Notes under the pieces: generated by a model
Told to the model about the DNA's origin: nothing
What the model saw: the letters and a program-made list of their open reading frames with translations, nothing else
The model's database searches: none
Translations under genes and position numbers: made by a program
Assembly: GCA_037501455.1 (NCBI GenBank)
Contig: CM074858.1
Location: forward strand, 39,677,001 to 39,741,000
Length of the DNA: 64,000 bases
Source: Lantana camara
Taxonomy: Eukaryota; Streptophyta; Magnoliopsida; Lamiales; Verbenaceae
Direction: 5' to 3'
Part shown: piece after piece, positions 1 to 13,347 of the stretch
Layout of the letters: every line of letters begins with the position of its first letter
Numbering within the stretch: the first letter of the stretch is position 1

Positions 1-1580
1 AATGTCGCTACTATCTCCTGAATTAATCTTCAAGTTAGATATGTTAGCCTTCCTACTTAGTGTATCCGTGACCACGTTGGCTTTACCCGGATGATAATGT
101 ATAGAGCAATCGTAGTCTTCTAGAAACTCCATCCAATGACGTTGTCTCATATTTAACTCTTTTTGCGTGAATAGATACTCAAGGCTCTTGTGGTCGGACT
201 AAATCTCAAAGGAGACACCGTACAAGTAGTGGCACCATTTAGCCAATGCAAAGATGATGGCTGCAAGCTCGACATCATTAATAGGATAGTTTTTCTCATG
301 ATCTCTCAGCTTTCTAGAGACATAGGCAATCACTTTGTCGTTCTGCATCAAAACTCATCCTAGTCCTTCTTTTGAAGCATCGGTGCACACTGTATATCCC
401 TCAGAACCTTCGGGAACGGCTAATACTGGTGCTGAAGTTAACTTGTGCTTCAGTTGCCGAAAGCTTTCTTCACAAGCCTCGTCCCACTTGAATTTTATAT
501 CTTTCTTGATCAGTTTGGTTAACGGGCAGCGATCTTTGAGATGTCCTTCACGAACTTCCGATGGTACCTGGCTAAACGCAAGAAACTCCTGAATTCAGAG
601 GCGTTCTTCGGTTGTCCCCATTGCATCACTATTTCAACTTTAGATGGATCAACCTCCACTCCATTCCCAGACACTATATGCCCCAAGAAAGTGACTCGGT
701 CAATCCAAAACTCGCATTTGCTAAACTTAGTAAACAATTGATGTTTTTTAAGAGTCTCCAAAACCAACTTTAGATGCTGGGCATGTTCTTCCGGGGATCT
801 TGAATACACTAGGATATCGTCGATGAATATTACCACAAATTTATCGAGGTATGGACGAAAGATTCTGTGCATCATGTCCATAAAGGCTACTGGCGAATTA
901 GATAATCCAAATGGCATGACAACGAATTCATAATGCCCATACCGAGTGTTAAATCCTGTCTTCGGAATATCTTCTTCTCGAATTCGCAGCTGGTAGTACC
1001 CTTGACGAAGATCGAGCTTTGAATAGACCTTAGAACCCTGAGGTAGGTCGAAGAGTTCCTCGATGTGCGGGAGGGGATACTTATTCTTGATCGTCATCCA
1101 ATTTTACTCGCAGTAATCGATACACAATCTTAAGGTCCTATCTTTCTTCTTAACAAATAGAACTGGTGAACCCCAGGGTGACACACTCGGTCGAATATAT
1201 CCGCAAGATAAAAGTTCATCAAGCTGAGTCTTTAACTCCTTCAACTCAGCCAGAGCCAAACGGTAGAGGGACTCCGAGTAAGGCTATGCTCCCGGGTATA
1301 AATCAATCACAAACTCGATTTCTCGATCTGGAGGAAAAGACCCCAAACTCTCAGGGAAAATTTCAAGGTAATGCTTCACGACATCCGTCTCTTCAAGCTT
1401 CACTTGACATTTTGGCCTATTTAGGAGATAGGCTATATATCCTGTAGCTCCCCTACAAACGAGTTTCTTGGCTTCGGTATATGAAAGAAGCAGCAAAGTC
1501 TTCACTCTCTCGCTTACAAATATCGTTATGCCCAACTTTATCTTAGCATGACAATCAATCACGGCTTGATTCTTGAATAA
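1..1580 (-). pseudogene. Partial Ty3/gypsy pol (F2: protease-RT-RNase H), cut by the window edge
   Basis: Minus-strand pol of a Tekay/Del-like chromovirus. It starts in the linker after the protease (about 1580), runs through reverse transcriptase ([10 protein letters not shown] and the FIDDI catalytic motif near 820-1040) and into RNase H ([10 protein letters not shown] and TDxKS-type segments near 100-240), then leaves the window. It is inactive: stops lie at 1284-1286 and about 1104, a one-base deletion near 520-525 shifts the frame, and more stops follow in RNase H. It sits directly after the chromodomain-like end of F1 in the same frame, with no LTR between them, so this is a recombination product rather than a normal second element. 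The RT is slightly diverged from F1 and E, so it is a different copy of the same lineage. Confidence 0.9.
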
Positions 1581-4500
1581 CCATAACACTTTCACCATAG
1601 GAATATTCTGATTTCTCAACTCTTGAAATTTCCTATCCAATATTCTGACCGGCTTCTGTACAAAAGATAAATTCGGTTCCAACTCCACTTCTTCAACGGG
1701 GAGAAATTCTGTTTCATCAGGATAATACTTCCTGAGTTGAGATACATGAAAAACATTGTGAATTCCGGTAAGATTAGGAGGTAGGTCCACTCGATAAGCC
1801 ACTTCCCCAATTCTCTCGATAATCTCAAACGGACCTAGGTAACGGGCGTTTCCTCCCTTTCCAATTCTAGAAAATCCCTTTCGTGGAGATGCCTTCAAGA
1901 AAGCCCGATCCCCCACTTCCAATTTGAGATCCCTCCGGCGAATATCGTCGTAACTCTTCTGTCTATCTTGTGCCACTTTCATCCGTTGTTGAATCCGTTG
2001 AACTTTATCAATCATGGCTTCCACAGCCTTAGAAGATTTCTCAAGCCTCCTCCCTTTCATGACTCCTTCCTTTTTCGACCATTTCCACTCTTCCAAATCA
2101 AAGAATAACGGTGATCGACATTTCCGCGCATATAACAATTCATACGGAGCCATAACAATCGACGCTTGGAAGCTGTTATTGTAGGCGAACTCCACCAAAG
2201 GAAGTTGATCATGCCACGAAGTTTGAAAATCCAAGGCACAAGCTCGAAGTAGATCTTCCAAATACCGAATAACCCTCTGAGATTGTCCATCAGTTTGAGG
2301 ATGAAACGCCGTACTGAACTGAAGCTTTGTACCCAAAATCTCTTGTAACTCTTGCCATAACTTCGAAGTAAAACGGGGATCTCGATCCGAAACGATACTC
2401 ACTGGAATACCATGAAGTCGTACAGTCTCCCGGTTGTAAATCTCAGCCAACTTCGGGATCTTGAAAGACATTCTGACCGGTAGAAAATGAGCAGACTTGA
2501 TCAGGCGATCCACTATCACCCAAATACCATCGAATCCACCCTTCACTCTTGGCAACCCCGATATAAAATCCATCGTCACCTGTTCCCACTTCCACTCAGG
2601 AATAGGTAACGGCTGAAGAAGACTTGTGAGATCCCACTGTTTGAGATCTTGGTACATCTTATTCCCTCCAGGATGGATCGAATAAACAGACTTGTGAGCT
2701 TCCTCGAGCAATACCCTTTTCAAATCATCGGGTACTACTACTCGGTTCTTGAAACGAAGAAGACCGGTTTCATCGAACCCAAATGGACTCTCCGGATCCT
2801 CTCTAGCCTTAGAGACCAATCTTTGAACTCCCGGATCCTTTCCTTGAGCCTCAAACATTCTGTACTTCAAGTCCGGATAAATGGAGATATTGGAAACTCA
2901 AGCTCTAATCATAATAGGCTCAACTCCCTTACTTGCACCAACCCCCAAGTTTGAAACACACACTTTCCTACTTAAAGCGTCGGCAACTACATTAGCTTTC
3001 CCGGGATGATACTTGATAATACAATCATAATCTTCTAGTCGCTCCATCCATCTCCGTTGCCTCATATTGAGCTCCTTTTGTGTGAAAAGGTATTGGAGGC
3101 TCTTATGATCGGTGAAAATCTCGAAGGACACTCCATACAAATAATGCCTCCACTTCCCGAGTGCGAAAATCACGGCAGCAAGCTCTAAATCATGAGTCGG
3201 GTAGTTCTTCTCATGATCCTTCAACTTCCGAGAGGCATAAGCAACAGCCTTGCCATTCTGAGTTAAAACACTCCCCAATCCTTCCTTCGACGCGTCAGTA
3301 TACACAACATATCCCTCTGAACCCTCTGGAAGTGTTAACACTGGAGCAGAAACCAATTTCTCCCTCAAAACATCAAAGCTCTTCTCACACTTCTCATCCC
3401 ACTCATATTTCACATCTTTCTTAGTTAACCGAGTCAAAGGAGCAGCGATTTTAGAGAAATATTGTACGAATCTTCTATAGTACCCCGCCAACCCCAAGAA
3501 ACTGCTAATCTCAGAGGCGTTCTTTGGCTTCTCCCATTTCAACACCGCTTCAATCGTTGATGGATGAACCTCTAATCCATTCCCCGAAATAATATGACCC
3601 AAGAAGGACACTCGGTCGATCCAAAACTCACACTTGCTAAACTTCACAAATAATTGATGCTCCTTCAATGTTCTTAACACCAATTTGAGATGCCTTGCAT
3701 GATCCTCAGCCGATTTAGAGAAAATCAATATATCGTCAATGAAGATCACAATAAATTTGTCAAGGGACGGCCGAAAAATCCTATACATCATGTCCATAAA
3801 AGCGGTGGGAGCATTTGTTAATCCAAAAGGCATGACTACGAATTCATAATGCCCATATCTTGTATTAAAACCCGTCTTCGGAATATCCTCCGCACGAATT
3901 CGTAATTGGTAATACCCTTGCCTCAAATCAAGCTTCGAATATACTTTAGATCCCTGAAGTATGTCAAACAACTCCTCAATGTGTGGAAGAGGATATTTAT
4001 TCTTAACAGTCATCCGATTAAGCTCCCGGTAATCAATATACATTCTTAGAGTACCATCTTTCTTTTTCACGAATAAAACTGGAGCACCCCATGGCGACGA
4101 GCTCGGTCTTGCATACCCCACTTCCAAAAGACCATCAAGTTGCACTTTTAATTCCTTCAATTCCGCCGGTGCCATCCTATATGGAGTCTTAGAATAAGGT
4201 TCGGCATCCGAATACAAATCAATCATAAACTTCATCTCCCTTACCGACGGTAACGAATCCAACCTCTCGGGAAACACTTCGGGAAACTCTTTAACTACTT
4301 CGGTTTCCTCTAATTTCACTTGATCCTTCGGTTGATTAAGAATATAGGCTATAAACCCCTTAGCCCCATCACGAACCAATTTCTGAGCTTCTGAAAAAGA
4401 TAACAAAGGCACCATCTTCGAACTCTGACCCGTAACAAACTCAGAACCCAAACTAACTTTCTTGGCCCGACAGTCAACGGTGGCATAGTGCTTGTACAAC

Positions 4501-5894
4501 CAATCCATACCCAAGATAGATCCATACCGAGACATAGGCAAATCAATGAAATCCGTTGAGAAAACCCGACCCTCAATACTCACCGGCACCTCTCTAAAAA
4601 GCCGGTTAGTTTCTATACTACCACCAAAAGGAGTACTCACCACGTAGCATGCATCAGAATAGCTAACACACAAGGGCAATTTAATAGAAACATCACAAGA
4701 AATGAAGGAGTGAGTGGCTCCCGGATCAAACAAAGTGTGTATGTTGATGCCATGAATACAAATAGTACCTTCAACAACGGCAGTCGGGTCCACGTCTGCA
4801 TCATGTTCCTTGCCTTCCAAGGTATAAGCACGGGCCATAATCATCGGCCTCTGTCCCCCAGGTGGCGGATCACGTCGATCCGGACAAGTATCCACCATGT
4901 GATCGGCAGCCCCGCAAATTAAATATAACCCTAGGCGCCTTCGGTAATTATCATAGTGATGTGTAGGTTGCCCGCAGAAAGTACACTTGGGTTTCTCCGG
5001 TGGTGGCGGCCTAACCAGTGGCTGAGGAGTCTTCTGGATTGGCCCTTGTGCTTTAAACTTCTTCATAGGGCCCTTAAACTGTGGAGGAGCTGTATCATAA
5101 ACCATTGGCCTCTTGCCGGCATTGTATCCCGATCTTGACCCGGAACCTGAACCCTATCCCGACCTATAGGAAGACCTCCGTGCATTAGCCGAGTCTTCAA
5201 CCGTAAGAGCTTTTTTAGTGGCCTTCTTCCAAGTGCTTGTATTGACCGCTTCGATTGCCACTTGAATATCCGGCCTCAAACCCTGAACAAATTGCATAGC
5301 CTTGTGGAAGTCATCACTAGCAATGTTAGGAGCATATTTGGACAACCTCTCGACCTCGGCTATATACTCCGAAACTGATCTTCCTCCTTATTTAAGCTCA
5401 GTAAACTCCTTAAGTCTTCTAGTGCGCGAAGAAGGAGGAATAAACTTGTTCTTGAACTCTCTCTCGAAAACCTCCCATGTAATTTGCTCCTCGGCGGCAT
5501 CAAGGACAATTTTGGTACTCTCCCACCATGAATATGCTTCCCCTTGAATGAGAGTAAGAGTGCACTGAGCCTTTTCCCGAGACTTACATGGAATAAGTTC
5601 CCAAACCCGTTAAACTTCTTTAAGCCATTGCTCGGCTTGAATATCGTTCCCCTTTTGGAATCTCGGCGGATGTTGGTTCTGAAATTCCCTTAAAATAGCA
5701 GAGATAGGTGCCTGTTGTGGTGGTGGTGGAGCTGGCGGTGCTGGAGGCACATAATCCCTTAGCCTCTGATCCATGAGTTGCACCATGGAATTTAAGAAAT
5801 CTTGGGGTTGAGCTGGAGGAGGAGGAGTCCTATCACGCCGATGATGACGTCGATGTCGAGGAGAACGATCACGGTGATGTCGGTCACGAGCCAT
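1581..5894 (-). pseudogene. Ty3/gypsy (Tekay-like chromovirus) gag-pol polyprotein, F1, degenerate
   Basis: Reading on the minus strand from an ATG at 5894 (chosen because it follows a TTTCAG acceptor-like site shared with E): Arg/His/Pro-rich gag N-terminus, capsid-type gag, paired zinc knuckles (CxxC...[14 protein letters not shown], near 4870-4990), protease with [11 protein letters not shown] ([16 protein letters not shown]), RNase H ([24 protein letters not shown]), integrase and the start of a chromodomain-like tail (VRILDRKFQELRN). Premature stops lie at 5610-5612, 5388-5390, 5154-5156 and 2898-2900, all in one frame without frameshifts. The integrase zinc-binding region near 2630 lacks about 35 residues that E has (the CC half is gone). 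The chromodomain-like tail is cut at about 1581, where F2 begins. Certainly non-functional. Confidence 0.93.
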
Positions 5895-6112
5895 CCTGAA
5901 ATTCAAACACTGTACATGCATGTTTGATTAACAAGTGCAAATGAGTGTAATTACAACACACAATGCAATCAAACCACGTAGTCACATAATCAAAGTACTT
6001 CAAATAGAGTCACATAAGTTCAAGTAGGTTGCAAGACTCTCAAATAATAAATTAATCCTATACCGTGCGACTTAGACTCACAAGACACGACACTAGAGCC
6101 GCGGTTTTGCAA

Positions 6113-6128
6113 CCGGTCTCTGATACCA
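6113..6128 (-). other. Primer binding site of gypsy element F (tRNA-iMet)
   Basis: The minus-strand sequence TGGTATCAGAGACCGG lies a few bases inside the LTR end, which is the expected place for the site that pairs with initiator tRNA-Met to prime minus-strand DNA. A small hairpin (CGGTT, loop, AACCG; 6102-6115) overlaps its inner edge, as in E. The leader between it and gag is 5895-6112 and holds no gene. Confidence 0.9.
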
Positions 6129-6136
6129 CCTTGGGA

Positions 6137-8272
6137 TATAGCACCCGGAACGCTAGACGCCACATCCCCCGCACTACAGTCTGAAAAGTTGAGGTGTCAG
6201 TCCAAACTGACTGAGCGAGGGGTATAAATAAATATATGCGCACATACATGCAAGTTATAATCTCGGGTAATAAGTTTGGGAAGATAAATAAAATACAATT
6301 AATAGAATAAGTGGTACTATCGCCCGAGGTTACAACTAATTCACTTTATCAATTAATTCAGTTCAATACAATCAATAGGTGACCCGACGAGTGAGGGTAA
6401 TTCTCCAACCTTACTCCGACCGTGTACAATCAATCAATTATTAGGTGATTAGGTGATCAAGCAATTATTTACTGTGCACAATTAACAGTTTCAGTGACTC
6501 CTTCTTCCTCCGGGTGATGGTGGGATTGCAAGGCCCCACCATCCAATCAGTCTGGGCAGAGGGTACATGAATCCCTAAGCCCGGAACTCCTTCCTCCCCT
6601 AATCTCCTAGGGGGTTCAGGGGTCATCCCAAATGGTGAGGATAGCACTCGAGTTACCGGTCAGCCCATGCTTTCCAGGTTGGCTTGGGCCACTATCCTCG
6701 GGCCCACAGTGCAATTCAATGACTCGCCAATACAATCAATCCGTCAATCAATCAATCAATCAATCAATTTTGTCAAATCATTTGAAAGTCATAAAGTTCC
6801 CAAACTATAGATATATTTATATATATATACATTTTGGCCGAAATAGTCACATAGGGGTTGTAAGGGTTCTATTTATCTACAATTTAAACCTCACCTGACC
6901 AAATGACCAAAAGAAAGCAAGAGAACTCCCTACGGAGCGGGCTCCATGAAACCGGGACCGTGATCTGTGCAATAAGGACAAGTGAAATAAGACTCGACTC
7001 GAATGAACCAATTATGACGAACGGAAAAGTCGTGCAATTACAATTTAATGAATGTCAAATAAGAGCATGATTATCCATAAACCGAGTATAAAACACACGC
7101 AAGCACAACCATGCATGCAAAACAAAAATGCATGAAAACAGGGGGTGACACGCCCGTGTCACTAAAATACATTAGGTCGTGACACCCCCGTGTCACGGTA
7201 CAGCGGACAACATTCATGCGAACAGAAGGTGACACGCCCGTGTCACCATTACAAAGCAACCCGTGACACCCCCGTGTCACGGTACAGAAAAGTAACCCAG
7301 ACCATGCACCCCCGTGTCACGCTGAAGAAGGGAAAGGTGACACGCCCGTGTCAATAGTGCGTAGCAGAAAAACAGGAAAAAAGGAACAACACCAAAAATC
7401 AACCAAAACACCAAATTCCCATCATCAAATGCAATCAAAACTTGGAAAAACATGTATCCGTACTTGAAGCACCATAGAATCTAACATATAAACTCATATC
7501 ATACATGGATCATCAAGAATTCAATCAAATGAAACCCATAAAATTCCATATATTCCAACTTCAACATAACTTCATGTTTCATGCAAGAAATGAAGGAAAT
7601 ATGAGCTAAACATGCTTCTAATCATGAATAAGCATGAAAGCATCAATCAATCATCAAACCCTACTCAACCAAATAATCAAAAGCTCAAGCAATTCTCATG
7701 TTATACCTTGAAATGAAAGAAGAATGAGATGAGGATGAAGATGTTGATGCTTCTAGCTTCAAAGTTCCTCAAAAATAGCTTGGATTAAGAGATGAATTCT
7801 TCTCCTTCTCTTGAGGTGTGAAAACCGATCCTTTGTGTGTGTGTGTGATGTTCTTGTATGTAATGTAAGTATGAGCAAGGGATGGAAGAGATGCATACAC
7901 TTGATATATTATATCACCCACTATCATGACAAATGCACCCAATTTGCAAACAAGTCCCTAGGTTATTTAAATGAATGCAATCAAGTAATATTCCTACCCA
8001 AAAGATCGATTAGCTCCAATCCAAGTTATGCCATTAAGTCCATAAATTTATGAGATGATCAATTAAAGTCGTATGAGACAATTAAGCACATTATCACTCA
8101 ATTCACAATTTCACATTAAAAATTAATTCTTATAAATACATAGGGATGCATAATGCACATAGTAATGCAATAAAATTATAATAAGCAAGTAAATATATAA
8201 AATTAAACCCCCAACTCCCGAAGACCCGCACGTGGCGTGCTTACCTGAACTTCCGGAATTTGGGGCGTTACA
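6137..8272 (-). mobile_element. 5' LTR of gypsy element F (2,136 bp)
   Basis: Bounded on the minus strand by TGTAACGCCCC (8272) and a degenerate TATA end (6137; TACA in E). It has the same start as the E LTR. The primer binding site follows at 6128. The other LTR is outside the window, so a target duplication cannot be tested; the candidate outer repeat is TGCAA at 8273-8277. It holds the palindrome array at 7145-7354, a GC-richer block at 6500-6680 shared with other LTRs here, and an AATC microsatellite near 6740-6770. No coding sequence. Confidence 0.9.
7145..7354. repeat. Array of six GTGACAC-N4-GTGTCAC palindromes inside the F LTR
   Basis: Copies at 7145-7162, 7179-7196, 7229-7246, 7263-7280, about 7303-7320 (left arm damaged) and 7337-7354 (last base changed). 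Each is a 7-bp inverted repeat around a 4-nt spacer, either GCCC or CCCC. Successive starts are 34, 50, 34, about 40 and 34 bp apart, so the copies form pairs. The sequence between copies is not repeated. Confidence 0.95.
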
Positions 8273-9659
8273 TGCAAAAACTAATAAAATAACAGGGAGG
8301 GGTCAATCTCTAGAAGACTGAGTGAGAAAGAGCATACATAATATAGACACAAGTTTTAAGCAAGCCATAATCCGCGAATAGAGTTTTTTAAAACAACTCG
8401 CAAGCCAGTAAGATAAGAGTACAACAATATTCGGGGATTAAAACATCTGGATTACAGTTATTATAATTTCAGGCATTCAGTGGCCTGAAGAGTGAGGGCA
8501 AGGATCTCCAACCATATCTCCCGACAGTGTATAATACAGTGATTTCAATTTAATAGTTATCAGGCAGCAGTTATTACAATGTAATTAGGAACAAGCAAGC
8601 AATCCTTTTTCCTCCAAAGTGATGGGCGGGTTTGCAAGGGCCGAACCATCCAGGACAGGACGAGCATCAGGTACATGAATCCTATGCTCGGGACTCCCAT
8701 CTCCCACCAACCTCCTGAGGCAATCAGGGTACATCCCACAGGACGGAGTCCACATAAGAGCTAGCCGTCGGCCCTTACCTTCCCTGTTTACTCCTTACGC
8801 AAACCCCAGTTCCCCAAGAACGGTGCAAGAGAGGACTCGCCAAAACAGGGCAGGTTTATGAAAGCATTTTCAGGAGTTGGAAAGGGGTTTATTTTTATAT
8901 GAAAACATTTACTCATTTTGAAAATCGGTACTAGGTATAATATGTCTTTGGCTAAAATTAGCACATAAGGGTTGTAGGGTAGTAATAGGTAGAACGAAAA
9001 CGCCGCCTTAATTGCCACAAAAGGTGAGAGTGTGTGTAACCTACTCGACTTGATCCTGCTCAACTAGGGAATCACCTGTGCAAACAGGACATGACACGTG
9101 AACCTGGACTCAATTATGAACCAGTTACGACGCACGACTTTAAAATAGATGTAATGATGTACATATGCAACCAATGATATGATAACATGTTACACTTGTG
9201 CTTGAAGTATATGATCAAGGGTACGACGGGTGATTATTCATCGTTCGGTAGCATATGACAGCACATAAAACATTCTAAATCATAAAGTATCCAAATACAT
9301 CATATTTATAACATTAATCTAACGTACATCATTTAGAAATTAGGTTTAAGAAAGCTTATACAAGTTTTCTGTACATTACACTTACACCCCCTTAGGTTTA
9401 AGGACTTAACAAGACCTATAATATCCAAAAAATCGAAGCGAACATAATAAATTTAAAAAATTTATGCATTATACAATATATAAGGGACATGTATTGGGTT
9501 AAAAGTTGGAAGACATAATGCTAAGAGCAAGGAAATGGCTACGTAATGCATGAAAACAATGTTCATGAACTAATTCTCAAACAAGCACATTGTGCAGAAA
9601 CTTTCTGCACTTACACCTTGTAGAAAAATTGCGATATCTCATTGGTCAAAAGCTATTTC
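8273..9659 (-). mobile_element. Old gypsy LTR G, left part
   Basis: No ORF of note. The segment resembles the 3' half of the other gypsy LTRs in the window: a block like GGGTTTGCAAGGGCC and CATGAATCC...CTCCTGAGG (8590-8770), and a CACCTGTGC...GTGAACCTGGACTCAATTATGAACC stretch (9070-9125). It is interrupted on the left by F and on the right by D. The sequence resumes after D at 30732 and ends at 31943. Confidence 0.75.
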
Positions 9660-9808
9660 TATAACGACCCAGTTTTTTTTTTTTAGTTGTACAACATGAC
9701 CTATGTGTTTACCAAATTGCGCTAACTAATTGTTTATAAGTGATTTGTATATTTAATTTTACATTAAATGTTAATTATCATATTTTAATGTTATTAATAC
9801 TAAATATC

Positions 9809-9853
<45 letters not shown>

Positions 9854-11743
9854 TGTAGTACAAGTTGTTTAATAAAAGATATATATGAATTCATGCAACC
9901 TCTTGTATTCATGCAATCGACTTTTCTTAAATTAAATGGGATTAGATCATGTATTTGGAATTTAAATTCTACTGTATCAATCGTGCATTTCCTAATTAAT
10001 TAAATATGAGTTGAATTCTTGTTATCCTTATGAATTTAATTTGTGCACTTTTAATTTAAAAGTAATTTTAACCCGTGCACTTTGTTTATACTTGATTATG
10101 AAATTTTAAATTTTTTTTTATATTATGAATTTCATTTTATAATTTATTTCAATTGTTATGGATTTTACGTGTTTTGGTTATGAGTGAGATAAATGTCCTT
10201 CGTTTTTATATAATTTGATACCGAAATTTCGTGCAAATTTAATATGTTGGACTTATACATGTCTTGAATATGAAAATATGTTCGTTTCATATTTTCGGGT
10301 TCATTTGCATGAGTTTCGAATTTATTTTGATTTTTGGAATCCAAGTCGGGGGCTAACTAGCAATTAGCGTACCCTTGGTTCCGTAATTGATATCTGGAGC
10401 TCGGGAACTCGAATTCGAGTTCCGTCAACTTCGCTGAACTCGCAACGAAAATTCGAGTTGGGTGAACTTAGTCTTATATTTTTCCAAAGTCATTTGAACC
10501 TCCAAAATCCAACCGAAAAATGAAACGGCGATGAAACTGACCATGTTTTACTAAAATGACCATAACTCATCCTAACTTTAACCAATTTAACCATGGTTTG
10601 ATGCTATGGAACCCTAAATCAACCACCTAACCTGTTATACCATGCCTTAACCGAACCAACCCTCACATAAATCAGAAATATCAGCCAAAGTCACTACCTT
10701 CCAGTTTTCTCCCACAACCATGCCTTCTTTGGAGATTTTGGAGCTCAAATCTCTTCCAACCTTCATCCAATCAACAAGGTAAGCTTAGGGTTATAATATA
10801 CATTCATTCCTGGTCATTTTCATCCATTCATCCCTAATTTTGAGTCAGATTTCATGGAGATTTGCTAGCTTGAGTGAATAGTTAGGTTTAGAGCATTATG
10901 TTGATCTCGTTCAATTCTTGATGGTTTTGAGTGATTCCAAGCTTGAATATGATTGTTTTGACATCCTCTTCTCATTTATGATCATTGATTACATGGTAGT
11001 TGGAGTATTTATGAGATATCATTTATGGCTCTTTGAGAAAATTTCATGAAAGGGTCACGTATGCCTTCCTTTCACGTCTGAGCTCTTTTGGGACTGATAT
11101 ATATGTTCAATTAACGTTGTTTTGTTGCGTATTGGGTGGCTTAATTGACCTGAACTTGTTGGGATTAAATGAGATCAGTTATGCTCTGTTTCTCATGGAT
11201 TTGTGCCCTGTTTTGGGACTGAATTTTCTGCTGTCAGCTACTATGTTTCTTCTTGCCTATTGCTATCAGTTTTAGTGAGTTTAAGGGCTGGTTTGCTGCT
11301 GCATTTCGTGCCTTTTGTTGGTGCATAACTTGCCTGAGTGCTGCCTTAACTGCTGCTGTAATTTATGCCAAGAAACAGGGGGTTGGCGTGCATTTAAACT
11401 GCTGCATCGTTTCTGGAATGAACTTCCCGGGCGGGTACTTTTGCTGCTTAAATCTCCCCGGGCGGGGAGATTGTTTCTGGAGCTGCGGTGTAGCTGCTGC
11501 CTTCTTTTCTTCCTTTGCATGGTTGTTTGTAGGTGAGCATGTGAATTAGTAGCAGGCTTGCATGTGTTTAATTGTTGTGTATGAAATATTGCATTAATTA
11601 ATTGCGTGCTTGTGTTGTTGTGTGTGTGCTTGGGTAATTACGTTTAATTTTAGGAAGATATATGCATGCATGCTTAATGAATGAAGTTGCATTCATGAAA
11701 TACTTTAATTAATTGCATGCATGGAGTTTGTTGTGCATGCACG

Positions 11744-11780
<37 letters not shown>

Positions 11781-13347
11781 ATATATATGTTTATTAGATA
11801 TTATTTGATTTAATTGAATTATAGAATTTAATTGTTACCTATTTCATGTTTTATTTAATTTTCGATATTGAATTGAATGAATATAATTGTCTATTTTCTA
11901 ATTAGAAATACGACTTAATACGTGCTTTGATCATAATTGGGATTCTTGGATTGAGTTAATTTGAAATGTGAATTTATGAAATTGAATGAATGAATGAATG
12001 ATTAAATGGCTTGTTTGTATGCCTTAAATTCCTTAATGGTGCACATGAACATTTTCATGATATAATCTTAGCTTTTAAACATTTATATCATGATCATTAC
12101 ATTGCCGAGCATCTTATATGGTCATATTGAGTCTCACTTCACCTTTCTTGCATAGATTTTGTTTCCTTTGGAGACAAGGCCGGTCAGTGAGGCTCTTGTG
12201 TTCTCCTTTTTGCCGGTTAAGGTGGGTTTCTCTACTATTTAGTTAAATGGCCCTATATACTTCCAATGTGAAAAGATTTCAGCCAAAAGTGTATATATGT
12301 ATATAGAGTCGTTTTCAAGGGTCAATGATTTTAAAGGTAAAGCCTTCTTTTATGAATCTATCAAACGTTTTGGCGAGAAAAGAAAGAATGAATGTTATGC
12401 ACAGAATGGGGCCCAGGGACTTGGTGTGAGTGGTGACCCGAGGAGGCATGGGCTGACGATGAACCTCACACTAGTCCCACCAATGAACGGCGTAACCGGA
12501 CCTCGTTAGGAGTTAGCGAGGAATGGACGCTAAGTGCCATCTGGGGAGTCATGTTCTGCTTTTGGTCAATGAATGGGTGGTCGGGCCTTGCAAACCCACC
12601 ACCAACCCGGAGGATGAAGGTGTAAATGTTATTGAATGTGCACGAAAGAATGTTATGCATGAAAAGAAAGAAAGAATGAATGTTAATGAACTACACAAGG
12701 CATTGGTTGGAGATAATGCACGCCCACTCGCCAGGCCAATAATGATTTAATGTAAATCAATAGTTATAATCCCTTTTGATGATTTCTCTATTTCGCCCAC
12801 TTGGGAAATTCTTTAAAAACCTCACTTGGGATTATAGCTTGCATGTGACTGTTTAAATACCATCGTATATTATATTTATGCCCTGTTTTTATACCCACCA
12901 GTCCCTTTTGGACGGAACCCGTTTGGTTTTCAGTTGTGTTGTGCAGGTGTCGGGTGCTAGGCGGGAATTCGAGTCATAGGTCTTGCCTTCGTTTTTAGCT
13001 CTTGTATTTTGGTCTTACACTTGCATATTGCCCTTTTGATCATTGTATATGAATATTAATGGAGCGTACACGTTTTGAGCCTTGATGGCATTTGATGAGG
13101 TATATGGCTTATTTTTGGAGCTTTGATGTTCATGGTATATATATATATATATGTTATATGTTCAGTTTATGCTTCCGCTTTAATGATTACTTTGAATTTT
13201 ATGGTTTAAGGGTTAGCCCGCATAGCATAGCGTGTGTGTTTGTCCCCGTTCGTCGTGACTTAGCTCGAGTATGGATCGTCCATTTCATATTCGGGTCCGG
13301 TCGGGTCTCGGTGCGGGGGATGTGGTACCTTGCGCTCGGGTGCTACA
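9660..13347 (+). mobile_element. 5' LTR of element D (3,688 bp)
   Basis: Starts TATAACGACCCAG (the 3' copy has the canonical TGTAACGCCCCAG) and ends GGTGCTACA. It contains TA microsatellites (about 9812-9850, 11743-11790, 13137-13152), a donor-like AAGGTAAGC near 10777, two GC-rich palindromes (11426-11435 and 11451-11472) and the LTR block shared with other families (12410-12620). ORFs inside it are short and unsupported. Confidence 0.93.
11426..11472. repeat. Two GC-rich inverted repeats in the D LTR
   Basis: The first is CCC-GGGC-GGG. The second is AATCTCCCC, spacer GGGC, then its exact reverse complement. Their centres are 31 bp apart. Both recur in the 3' LTR near 28785-28835 with one or two changes. 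The shared GGGC spacer matches, on the opposite strand, the GCCC spacer of the F array. Confidence 0.9.

Noticed and set aside
7145..7354. CRISPR-like repeat array
   Set aside because: Repeats are palindromic and 18 bp long, intervals are too short and uneven, no cas genes are present and the context is a plant retrotransposon LTR.
11033..11549. Hydrophobic ORFs of 80-98 codons repeated in both D LTRs (also 28394-28910) as small membrane proteins
   Set aside because: They recur only because the LTR is duplicated. Overlapping frames on both strands are equally open, and several lack a sound start.
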